A stretch of 64,000 nucleotides of DNA from Thermoanaerobaculia bacterium (GTDB lineage Bacteria > Acidobacteriota > Thermoanaerobaculia > Multivoradales > Multivoraceae). Within the stretch, counting starts at the first letter, position 1; the number at the start of each line of letters is the position of its first letter. Made by a program: the position numbers and the translations under genes. The stretch is from contig JAJEHN010000023.1 of assembly GCA_022823665.1 (NCBI GenBank), forward strand, positions 1-64,000, in the 5' to 3' direction. A model generated the notes under the pieces. That model did not search any database. It was not told the DNA's origin and was given only the letters and a program-made list of their open reading frames with translations. Below are positions 7,804 through 15,159 of the stretch, one piece after another.

Positions 7804-9219
7804 TCAACCGAAGATCAGGCCCCAGATCGTGAACAGGGTGAAGGACACGTAGACCGCCGACGCGATCAGCATCATCACGATGTTGAGCGCCTTCGGCCGG
7901 GCGGACTTCGGCAGCTTCGTCAGGTTCACGTAGAGGGTCAGCGGGACGTAGATCGCCATCGCGAAGCCGCCCAGCAGGGCGGAGTTGAAGATGAAGCCGA
8001 GCGCCGAGACGCCCGAGAGTTCGAAGAAGGCGGTCGAAGCGGTGCCGGCGACCATGAACATGATGGCGAAAGTCAGGTACCACTGGCTCTGGGTCCGCTT
8101 CTGGCCGAACTTGAACATGGAGCCCAGCAGGTAGGACCAGGTGCGGGCGCCGCCGTCGACGGCGCCGAGCTGGGAACTGAACAGCGCCGCCATGCCGATC
8201 AGCAGGAACACGTAGCGGCCGGGTGTGCCGAGGCTCGTCTCCAGGATGACCGACATGTCCCAGACGATCTGGCCCTCCTCGGGGACGATGCCCGCCGGGC
8301 GCAGGACGGTCAGCGCCCCGAACATGAAAAGGAACATCGTGAAGGTGTTGCCCAGCCAGAAGAAGATGACCTGGTCCTGGATGACGTAGCGCATCCAGCG
8401 CCTGAACCGGCTCGCGTTCTCCGGGGTCTCGTGGTAGCGAAAGCCCGTCTGGACCTCTGCCGTCTCGTGCACGCGCAGCGGGTTCGCCAGGACCGGGATG
8501 CGGCCGCCCATGCCGATGTTCTTGTCCCTCAGGTAGAAGGCGTACCAGAGGTTGCCGGCGCCGCCGATGCCGGCGAAGACGACCGCGCCGAAGAAGCGGG
8601 CGAAGGTGAACTGGTCGTCGAGTTCGATGTGGCCGAAGTTGACCAGCCCTCTGCCCATCTCCTTGATCGCATCCCAGGTGCCGACCGAGAACGCGACGTA
8701 GATCAGCCCGATCGTGATGACGAGCACCATGATCCCGATCGCCCGCTCCACCGCCTTGTACATCTGCTTGGGCCCGAACAGGATCAAAGCGATCAGGCCG
8801 AACGTTACGGCGGTCCAGAACCACTCCGGGCCCGGTCCGTCCGGTCCAAAGAAGAGCGCCTTGAGCGCCGCGCCCGACATCCGCGCCCAGCCCGGCAGGA
8901 ACAGCCCCACGAAGCCGAGCGACAGGAAGGCGTAGATGACTCCCATCGACATGCGGGCGTAGGAGGTGTACGGGTGTTCGCCGGTGACCACCGCCCAGCG
9001 GCCGATCTCGATGTTGATCCAGAGCTGCAGGAACACGCCGAGCGCCGCCGCCCAGATCATCACCGCGCCGAACTTGGCCGTCACCCAGGGCCACACGGCG
9101 AGTTCTCCGGCGCCGATCGCGAGGCCGATCATGATCGCGCCCGGCCCGGCAAGTTGCCAGAAAGACAGCTTGCGCTCGGGCAGGTTTTCCTCGCGCAGGG
9201 GTGGGATCGGTACCGGCAT
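7804..9219 (-). CDS. Nramp-related membrane transporter
   Basis: About 471 residues with roughly 11 hydrophobic segments, beginning LSFWQLAGPGAIMIGLAIGAGE. The overall pattern is that of Nramp (SLC11)-related proteins, which move divalent metals with protons in the inner membrane. Two metal-site signatures of true Nramp proteins are not seen: the TM1 DPGN motif is replaced by GPGA, and no MPHN-like motif occurs in the TM6 region (AGIGGAGNLWYAFYL). Substrate is therefore uncertain. ATG 9219 is preceded by GGAGGG at 6 nt on the minus strand and is preferred to GTG 9240. It heads a possible two-gene unit with the GxxExxY gene. Confidence 0.7.
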   Translation of the reverse strand: MPVPIPPLREENLPERKLSFWQLAGPGAIMIGLAIGAGELAVWPWVTAKFGAVMIWAAALGVFLQLWINIEIGRWAVVTGEHPYTSYARMSMGVIYAFLSLGFVGLFLPGWARMSGAALKALFFGPDGPGPEWFWTAVTFGLIALILFGPKQMYKAVERAIGIMVLVITIGLIYVAFSVGTWDAIKEMGRGLVNFGHIELDDQFTFARFFGAVVFAGIGGAGNLWYAFYLRDKNIGMGGRIPVLANPLRVHETAEVQTGFRYHETPENASRFRRWMRYVIQDQVIFFWLGNTFTMFLFMFGALTVLRPAGIVPEEGQIVWDMSVILETSLGTPGRYVFLLIGMAALFSSQLGAVDGGARTWSYLLGSMFKFGQKRTQSQWYLTFAIMFMVAGTASTAFFELSGVSALGFIFNSALLGGFAMAIYVPLTLYVNLTKLPKSARPKALNIVMMLIASAVYVSFTLFTIWGLIFG

Positions 9220-9389
9220 GTGGCGCCCTCCAGCCGGCACGGGCCGAGCCGCCCACCAGCTCTCGCGGTTCTACGGAATGACGGAGTCGAGGGCACTGTA
9301 GCAGCGCGAACGCGGGCGCCGACTCGCATGGCGTGCCGCCGGACGCTACGATCGGCCCCACCTCACGACCAACGTACGAGGAGACGACG

Positions 9390-10703
9390 ATGAAGCGAGG
9401 GATGCTCTCACCCTGGCGGCCTGCGATCGCAGCGCTGCTCGCCCTGACCCTGGCAGCCGTGGCCCCGCTGGCGGCGGCCGACCCGGAGGTCACCGTCTCG
9501 AAGCCGGAACAGGTCGGCCTCTCGGCCGAGCGGCTCGCCCGCATCGACGCGGCGATGAACGGCTACGTCGAAGCGGGGAGGATCGCCGGCGCCACCGGTC
9601 TGATCGCCCGCCGCGGCGAGATCGCGTACTTCAACACCTACGGCTACCGCGACCTGGAGACGAAGGAGCCGATGCCGAAGGACGCTCTCTTCCGCATCTA
9701 CTCGATGTCCAAGGCGGTGACCGGCGTCGCCGTGATGATCCTCCACGAGAAGTACGGCTTCCCCCTGCGGACCCCCGCCTCGCGCTGGATTCCGGCGCTC
9801 GGCGACCTGGAAGTCACCGAATGGAGCGTCGATCCGGGGACCGGCGATCCGCGCATGGAACTCGTTCCCGCGAATCGCGACATGACCGTCCAGGACCTGC
9901 TGACCCATAGCGACGGCATCAGCTACGGCGGTCCGCGCAACGCGCGCGGCGGCATGTACTACGCCGAACTCGGGGTCGGCAGCCGCGACCAGACTCTCGA
10001 GGAGTTCGTCGACAAGCTGGGCCAGGCGCCTCTGCACGACCATCCCGGCACGGTGTGGCGCTACGGCTACGGCATGGACGTCCTGGGACGCCTGGTCGAA
10101 GTGATCTCCGGCCAGACCTTCGACGTCTTCCTCGAGGAGGAGATCTTCGAGCCGCTGGGAATGAAGGACACCGCGTTCTACGTCCGCCCGGGCACGGAGG
10201 ACCGGCTGGCGGTGCTCTACACGCCGGACCGCGAGGCCGGCGACGGCACGGTCAAGCGCTCCACGGCGCCTCCCCAGGACTCCTACCTCAAGAAGCCGAA
10301 GATCTTCTACGGCGGCGCCGGCCTCGTGTCGACGACCACCGACTACTACCGGATGATCCAGATGCTGCTCGACGGCGGCCGCTACGACGGCGGCCAGATG
10401 CTGAGCCCGAAGTCGGTCAAGCTGCTGAGCAGCGACCATATCGGCGACATCCCGCGCGCCGGCCAGCTCCTGGGACCGGGCGACGGCTTCGGCCTCACCT
10501 TCCGCGTCAACGAGCACCCCGGCCACAACGGCGCCCTCGGCTCGCCGGGTGACTACAGTTGGGGCGGCGCCGCGGGTACCCGCTTCTGGATCGACCCCGA
10601 CGAGGAGATGGTCGCCGTGTTCATGATCCAGATCCTCCCCCACGCCGGCCTGACCTACGGCACGGAGTTCCGCAACCTCGCCTACCAGGCGATCATCGAC
10701 TGA
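9390..10703 (+). CDS. Secreted serine hydrolase (beta-lactamase class C / esterase family)
   Basis: The 437-residue precursor has a signal peptide (hydrophobic residues about 12-29, ending PLAAA-DP). The catalytic SxxK motif is SMSK at about residues 105-108, followed by the second-motif Tyr in WRYGYGMDVLG and a C-terminal GGAAGTRFW, in place of the KTG motif. These are hallmarks of the class C beta-lactamase/penicillin-binding fold, whose members act as esterases, D-aminopeptidases or transesterases; true beta-lactamase activity is unlikely to be the main role. ATG 9390 follows GAGGAG and gives the signal peptide directly. The protein probably acts in the periplasm. It is 22 bp upstream of an MDR oxidoreductase and may be co-transcribed with it. 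Confidence 0.85.
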   Translation: MKRGMLSPWRPAIAALLALTLAAVAPLAAADPEVTVSKPEQVGLSAERLARIDAAMNGYVEAGRIAGATGLIARRGEIAYFNTYGYRDLETKEPMPKDALFRIYSMSKAVTGVAVMILHEKYGFPLRTPASRWIPALGDLEVTEWSVDPGTGDPRMELVPANRDMTVQDLLTHSDGISYGGPRNARGGMYYAELGVGSRDQTLEEFVDKLGQAPLHDHPGTVWRYGYGMDVLGRLVEVISGQTFDVFLEEEIFEPLGMKDTAFYVRPGTEDRLAVLYTPDREAGDGTVKRSTAPPQDSYLKKPKIFYGGAGLVSTTTDYYRMIQMLLDGGRYDGGQMLSPKSVKLLSSDHIGDIPRAGQLLGPGDGFGLTFRVNEHPGHNGALGSPGDYSWGGAAGTRFWIDPDEEMVAVFMIQILPHAGLTYGTEFRNLAYQAIID

Positions 10704-10725
10704 CCCTTCCGGAGCACGACGAACG

Positions 10726-11745
10726 ATGTCCGACCGCAGCCTGGAAATCCGCCTCGCTTCCCGACCCGCCGGCGAACCCGAGGCGGCGAACTTCGAACTC
10801 GCCGAGACCGGCATGCCGGCCGCGGGCGCCGGGCAGGCGCTCGTGCGCAACGTCTACATGTCGGTCGACCCGTACATGCGAGGCCGCATGCGGGACATCA
10901 AGTCCTACACGCCGCCGTTCGCGATCGGCAAGGCGCTCGACGGCGGCGCCGTGGGAGTCGTCGAGGAGTCGAACACGGACGCCCTCTCGCCCGGCGATCT
11001 CGTCTCGAGCCGCTTCGGCTGGCGCAGCCACTTCGCCGCCCACGCGACGGAGCTGCAGAAGCTCGACACCCACGGCGCGCCGCTGTCCGCCTTCCTCGGC
11101 GTGCTCGGCATGCCCGGGATGACCGCCTACGTCGGCCTGCTGGACCTCGGCGAACCGAAGGAGGGCGAGACGGTCTTCGTGTCGGCCGCCGCCGGCGCGG
11201 TCGGCAGCCTGGTCGGCCAGATCGCCAGGATCAAGGGCTGCCGCGCCGTGGGCAGCGCCGGATCGCAGGACAAGGTCGACCACCTGGTCTCCGACCTCGG
11301 CTACGACGCCGCCTTCGACTACCACGACGACCTGAACCACTGCCTCGGCGAGACCTGCCCCGACGGCATCGACGTCTACTTCGAGAACGTCGGCGGGCCG
11401 ATGCTCGAGGCCGTGCTGCTGCACATGAACATGTTCGGCCGCATTCCGGTGTGCGGGATGATCGCCCACTACAACGACGAGGAGCCGCGGCCGGGGCCGC
11501 GGACGCTCATCTCGATCATTCCGAAGCGCCTCAGGATGCAGGGCTTCATCGTCTCCGACCACATGGACCGCCGGGCCGACTTCGTCCGCGACGTCGCCGG
11601 CTGGATCGCCGAGGGCAAGGTCACTTACCGCGAGACGATCGTCTCCGGCCTCGAGAACGCCCCTGAAGCGTTCATGGGCCTCTTCCGCGGCGAGAACACC
11701 GGGAAGATGGTGGTCCAGGTCAGCGACGACCCGACTCAGGGATAG
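10726..11745 (+). CDS. NADP-dependent MDR oxidoreductase (CurA/YncB, leukotriene B4 dehydrogenase-like)
   Basis: The 339-residue protein is a zinc-independent medium-chain reductase. The N-terminal domain contains VYMSVDPYMRGRMRD, the signature of the CurA/PTGR group. The Rossmann domain shows AAAGAVGSLVGQIARIKGC around residues 157-175, followed by the VGSAGS turn. Family members reduce the alkenal or enone double bond of substrates such as curcumin or 2-alkenals using NADPH. Length matches the family. It follows the serine hydrolase gene by 22 bp on the same strand, and its last 10 bp overlap the 3' end of the convergent FMN-oxidase gene. No signal peptide, so cytoplasmic. Confidence 0.88.
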   Translation: MSDRSLEIRLASRPAGEPEAANFELAETGMPAAGAGQALVRNVYMSVDPYMRGRMRDIKSYTPPFAIGKALDGGAVGVVEESNTDALSPGDLVSSRFGWRSHFAAHATELQKLDTHGAPLSAFLGVLGMPGMTAYVGLLDLGEPKEGETVFVSAAAGAVGSLVGQIARIKGCRAVGSAGSQDKVDHLVSDLGYDAAFDYHDDLNHCLGETCPDGIDVYFENVGGPMLEAVLLHMNMFGRIPVCGMIAHYNDEEPRPGPRTLISIIPKRLRMQGFIVSDHMDRRADFVRDVAGWIAEGKVTYRETIVSGLENAPEAFMGLFRGENTGKMVVQVSDDPTQG

Positions 11746-12857
11746 CGATAGTCCAGATCCAGGAAGGGGATCGCGCCCAGCACATCCGGCGGATCGACCG
11801 GCAGGGCGCGGTGGAGGTAGGAGGCATCGAGTTCGTCCCAGCCGGTGACGCCGAGCAGGCCGAGGCAGGTGACGATCTCGTGTTCCAGGATCCTGAGCAT
11901 CCGCACGACGCCTTCGCGGCCGCCGGCGGCCATGGCGATGGCCTCGAGGCGGCCGATGCCCACCGCATCCGCGCCCAGGACCATCGCCTTGACCACGTCC
12001 GTGCCGCGCATGAAGCCGCCGTCGACGACGACCTGGGTGCGACCGTCGACTTCCTCGACGACCTCCGGCAGGGTGTCGAGCGTGCCCCGGCAGTGGTCGA
12101 GCTGCCTGCCGCCGTGGTTCGACACGTAGACGACGTCGACGCCGTGCTCGCAGGCCAGACCCGCGTCTTCGGCTGTGGCGATGCCCTTGAGAATCAGCGG
12201 GATGTCGAACTCGTCCTTGATCCGCTTGACCAGGTCCCAGGTCATCCGCGCCTGGTAGTTCAGGGGCGCCACGCGGGTCGTCGCCTCGCCGACCGAGGGC
12301 GGCCGCCAGCGCTTCAGCAGGTCCCGTTCCCGCCGGCTGTAGACCTGGGTGTCGACGGTCAGGCAGAAGCCGTCGTAGCCCGCGGCCACCGCCCGGCGGA
12401 TCAGACCGCGCATCCAGTCCTCGTCGTCGGCCAGGTAGAGCTGGTACACCTTTGCCGAGTCGGACGCTTCGGCGGTGCCCTCGAGTCCGGGCAGACACAC
12501 CGAGCTGACGATGTTCATGATCCCGAAGTCCTCGGCCGCCTTCCCGGCCGTGGCGCCGCCGCCCTCCTCGAACAGTTGCAACGAGCCGATCGGCGCGAGG
12601 ATCACGGGGATGCGGAGGTCGTGACCGAGCAGGGATCCGCCGGCACGGACTTCGGAGACGTCGGTCAGCACGCGGGGCCGGAAGGCGACGGAGTCCAGCG
12701 CCTGGCGGTTGCGCTTGACGCTCGTCTCGGTCTCGGCGCCTCCGACCAGGTAGTCCCAGACGTTGCCGTCCAGGTTCCGGCGCGCGGCGACGACCAGTTC
12801 GTGAAGCGTCAGCGCGTTTCTGGCCGCTTCTCCCGGCGCCAGCGGGTCGGCGCTCAT
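11736..12857 (-). CDS. FMN-dependent alpha-hydroxy-acid oxidase/dehydrogenase
   Basis: A TIM-barrel flavoprotein of about 373 residues. It shows the N-terminal WDYLVGGAETETS, the ILAPIGSLQLF strand with FMN contacts, LTVDTQVYSRRERD, the substrate/FMN Lys in LILKGIATAEDA, and the catalytic His and Arg in YVSNHGGRQLDHCRGT. It ends with DGGFMRGTDVVKA and GADAVGIGR for phosphate binding. Relatives include lactate and glycolate oxidases, which convert a 2-hydroxy acid to the 2-keto acid; substrate cannot be read from sequence. ATG 12857 is chosen, but GTG 12884 is in frame and possible. It converges on the MDR reductase with a 10-bp tail overlap. Confidence 0.88.
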   Translation of the reverse strand: MSADPLAPGEAARNALTLHELVVAARRNLDGNVWDYLVGGAETETSVKRNRQALDSVAFRPRVLTDVSEVRAGGSLLGHDLRIPVILAPIGSLQLFEEGGGATAGKAAEDFGIMNIVSSVCLPGLEGTAEASDSAKVYQLYLADDEDWMRGLIRRAVAAGYDGFCLTVDTQVYSRRERDLLKRWRPPSVGEATTRVAPLNYQARMTWDLVKRIKDEFDIPLILKGIATAEDAGLACEHGVDVVYVSNHGGRQLDHCRGTLDTLPEVVEEVDGRTQVVVDGGFMRGTDVVKAMVLGADAVGIGRLEAIAMAAGGREGVVRMLRILEHEIVTCLGLLGVTGWDELDASYLHRALPVDPPDVLGAIPFLDLDYRYP

Positions 12858-12952
12858 GTTCGGACGTCGTCTGGGATCGGTCACGGAGGCGCTCGCTCTC
12901 TTTCGGGCGGGACCCTAGCAGTCAGGGACGGCGCCTGACAGGCTTGCCGCCG

Positions 12953-13318
12953 ATGATCGAAGTCGACCTGCCGCGGTTCGAGTACCTGCTGTCCCGGGCC
13001 CTGGACACGCTGCCCCCGGCGTTCGCCGATCTCATCGACAACGTCGCCGTCGTCGTCGAAGAGGAACCGAGCGAGGAGGATCTGCGCCTGGTCGGACTCG
13101 ACCCGGAGGAGGACGACCTGCTCGGGCTCTACCACGGCGTGCCGCTCGACGAACGCGGCCACGGCTACAGCTCCCTGCCCGACCGGGTCGTGATCTATCG
13201 ACTGCCGATCCTGTGGATCTGCAACACGGAGGCGGATGTCGTGCGCGAAGTGCGCGACACCCTCGTGCACGAGCTCGGACACCACTTCGGTCTGGGCGAC
13301 GACGACATGCCGTACTGA
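12953..13318 (+). CDS. Small metallopeptidase-like zincin protein
   Basis: The 121-residue product belongs to the small zincin-like family with a single conserved metal motif near the C-terminus: TLVHELGHHFGLGDDDM, where HExxH and the following Asp bind zinc. The N-terminal half contains the acidic VVVEEEPSEEDL and the LLGLYHG strand typical of the family. ATG 12953 gives the usual 120-130 residue length. No signal peptide is seen. Proteolytic activity is predicted from the motif; substrates are unknown. It stands in a run of plus-strand genes (DUF1295, acyltransferase, Lon), so shared transcription with the next gene, 28 bp away, is plausible. Confidence 0.85.
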   Translation: MIEVDLPRFEYLLSRALDTLPPAFADLIDNVAVVVEEEPSEEDLRLVGLDPEEDDLLGLYHGVPLDERGHGYSSLPDRVVIYRLPILWICNTEADVVREVRDTLVHELGHHFGLGDDDMPY

Positions 13319-13346
13319 GCCTGCCGCCGGCTGCTAGGTTCCGTCC

Positions 13347-14219
13347 GTGCCGAAGTCCCTTCCCTACCTGGGCATCGCCGGGGCGCTGATTGCCGGTGCG
13401 TTGATGGCGGCCGCCGGCGGCAGCCGCGGCGTGGAAGTCGGCGGCCTGCCGGCCTTCGCGGTCCTGATTGCCGCCGCCTTCGCCGTCCAGTGGATCGCCT
13501 TCGTCCCGGCCTGGTTCCTCCAGACGGAGCGCTTCTTCGACCTGACCGGCAGCGTCACCTTCCTCGTCCTGACCGCGAGCGCCCTGCTGATCCGCGGCGG
13601 CTTCGACCCGCGATCGCTCGCCATCGCCGCGGCTATCGCGGTCTGGGCGCTGCGGCTGGGTCCCTTCCTCTTCCTGCGGGTCCGCCGGGACGGCGAGGAC
13701 CGACGCTTCCGGCAGATCAAGCCGAATCTCCCCGTCTTCCTGATGACCTGGACGCTGCAGGGCCTGTGGGTGTCCCTGACCGCCGCCGCGGCACTGGCGG
13801 CCTTGCTGGCCAGCGAAAGCACGCCGCCGGACTGGACCCTCGCGGCCGGCCTGGCCCTGTGGATGCTCGGCTTCCTGCTCGAAGTGACCGCCGACGCCCA
13901 GAAGACCCGCTTCCGCGCCGCACCCGAGAACCGGGACCGGTACATCACGTCGGGACTCTGGGCCTGGTCGCGCCACCCGAACTATTTCGGCGAGATCGTC
14001 CTGTGGGTCGGCATCGCCGTGATCGCGGCGCCGACCCTCGAGGCCTGGCAACTGGCCACGCTGGTGTCGCCGGTCTTCGTCTGGCTGCTCCTGACCAGGA
14101 TCAGCGGCGTGCGGATGCTCGAAGCGCGGGCGAACCGCAGGTGGCGCGACGATCCCGGCTACCGGGACTACGTCCGTCGCACGAACACGCTCCTGCCCAG
14201 GCCGCCCCGCAGGACTTGA
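13347..14219 (+). CDS. DUF1295 membrane protein (steroid 5-alpha-reductase-like)
   Basis: The 290-residue polytopic protein has about seven hydrophobic segments. It carries the family C-terminal signature SGLWAWSRHPNYFGEIVLW, followed by the conserved RR-WR-DDPGYRDYVRRT tail. Related proteins belong to the isoprenylcysteine methyltransferase/steroid reductase superfamily, where this HPNYFGE region binds the nicotinamide or SAM cofactor. The specific reaction is unknown. GTG 13347 is the only reasonable start for the first hydrophobic segment. The stop overlaps the TTG start of the acyltransferase gene, which suggests translational coupling and possibly a shared lipid-related role. Confidence 0.85.
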   Translation: MPKSLPYLGIAGALIAGALMAAAGGSRGVEVGGLPAFAVLIAAAFAVQWIAFVPAWFLQTERFFDLTGSVTFLVLTASALLIRGGFDPRSLAIAAAIAVWALRLGPFLFLRVRRDGEDRRFRQIKPNLPVFLMTWTLQGLWVSLTAAAALAALLASESTPPDWTLAAGLALWMLGFLLEVTADAQKTRFRAAPENRDRYITSGLWAWSRHPNYFGEIVLWVGIAVIAAPTLEAWQLATLVSPVFVWLLLTRISGVRMLEARANRRWRDDPGYRDYVRRTNTLLPRPPRRT

Positions 14220-15052
14220 CGGCGCGGCAGCACCTGAAGGCGGCGATCTGCCTCGCCGTCATCACGCTAAACCTGACCTTCTGGGCGCTTCTGCTGCTCG
14301 TCCTGCTGCCCGCCAAGGCGGCGCCGCGGACGCGACCCTGGTTCCGGCGAGTCGCCGCCCGCATCTATCGCGCCGCCGTGCGCGTCGACAACGTGCTCCT
14401 GCGGCGCGTCTCCCGCGCCTCCTGGCACGCCCGCGAACTGAGCCTCGACGCGGCGCGGCCTCACATCGTCCTCTCGAACCACCGTTCCTGGGCCGACATC
14501 TTCCTGGTCCAGAGTCTCATCGCCACACGCGGCCCCATCGTCACGTTCCTGTGCAAGCGCGAACTCCTCTATGTGCCGATCTTCGGCATGATCATCCTCG
14601 CCTTCGACTTCCCGGTGCTGCGGCGTCGCAGCCGGCGCGGGGCCGATCCCGCGGACCGCCGCGACGACGACCGCCGCCGCGTGGCTCACGCCGCGGCCGC
14701 CCTGCTCGACTCCCCCGCCGCCATTCTCTCGTTCGCCGAGGGCACGCGCTTCACCCTCGCCAAGCGCGAGGTCCTGAACGGGCCCTACGAGCACTTGCTG
14801 CCGCCCCGCGCCGGCGGCTTCGCCTCGATGATCGAGGCGCTTGCACCGGGCGGTGGTTCGATCGTGGACGTGACCCTGATCTACGCCCGGCCCACCACCT
14901 TCTGGGAGTTTCTCGGCGGGGCCGCGGGTTCGGTGGAAGTGACCTGGGAGGCGATTCCGATAGCTACAGTGGAGCCGGACGAAGCGGCGAGCTGGCTGAA
15001 CGACCGCTGGCGACGCAAGGAGGAGTCGCTTGAGTCGATCTTTATGAGATAG
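14216..15052 (+). CDS. PlsC-family 1-acyl-glycerol-3-phosphate acyltransferase-like protein
   Basis: About 278 residues. An N-terminal membrane anchor (LAVITLNLTFWALLLLVLLP) is followed by the acyltransferase core with the catalytic NHxxxxD box in NHRSWAD and the substrate-binding EGTRFT box further on. The arrangement matches LPLAT/YihG-type acyltransferases (length near 300), which transfer acyl chains to lysophospholipids at the inner membrane. The start is inferred: TTG 14216 overlaps the preceding TGA, and no ATG or GTG occurs close to the first hydrophobic segment in this frame. Upstream extension of the frame runs over the DUF1295 gene and has no homology-like content. Confidence 0.82.
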   Translation: MTARQHLKAAICLAVITLNLTFWALLLLVLLPAKAAPRTRPWFRRVAARIYRAAVRVDNVLLRRVSRASWHARELSLDAARPHIVLSNHRSWADIFLVQSLIATRGPIVTFLCKRELLYVPIFGMIILAFDFPVLRRRSRRGADPADRRDDDRRRVAHAAAALLDSPAAILSFAEGTRFTLAKREVLNGPYEHLLPPRAGGFASMIEALAPGGGSIVDVTLIYARPTTFWEFLGGAAGSVEVTWEAIPIATVEPDEAASWLNDRWRRKEESLESIFMR

Positions 15053-15159
15053 CACTAAGATATGTACAACCTAAGCGAAATGGAATAAGATCCTGCGCCA
15101 GCTCCGTTCCGGCGGACAGAAAGAACGACAACCGCCCCGAACCGCGAGGCACTCGACAC

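Noticed and set aside
13490..14215. N-terminal extension of the acyltransferase
   Set aside because: It is an Arg/Pro-rich shadow of the DUF1295 gene; the first hydrophobic anchor begins after TTG 14216.
15030..15095. Heat-shock type promoter in front of lon
   Set aside because: The stretch is AT-rich and likely contains the promoter, but no -35/-10 pair with acceptable spacing could be defined.
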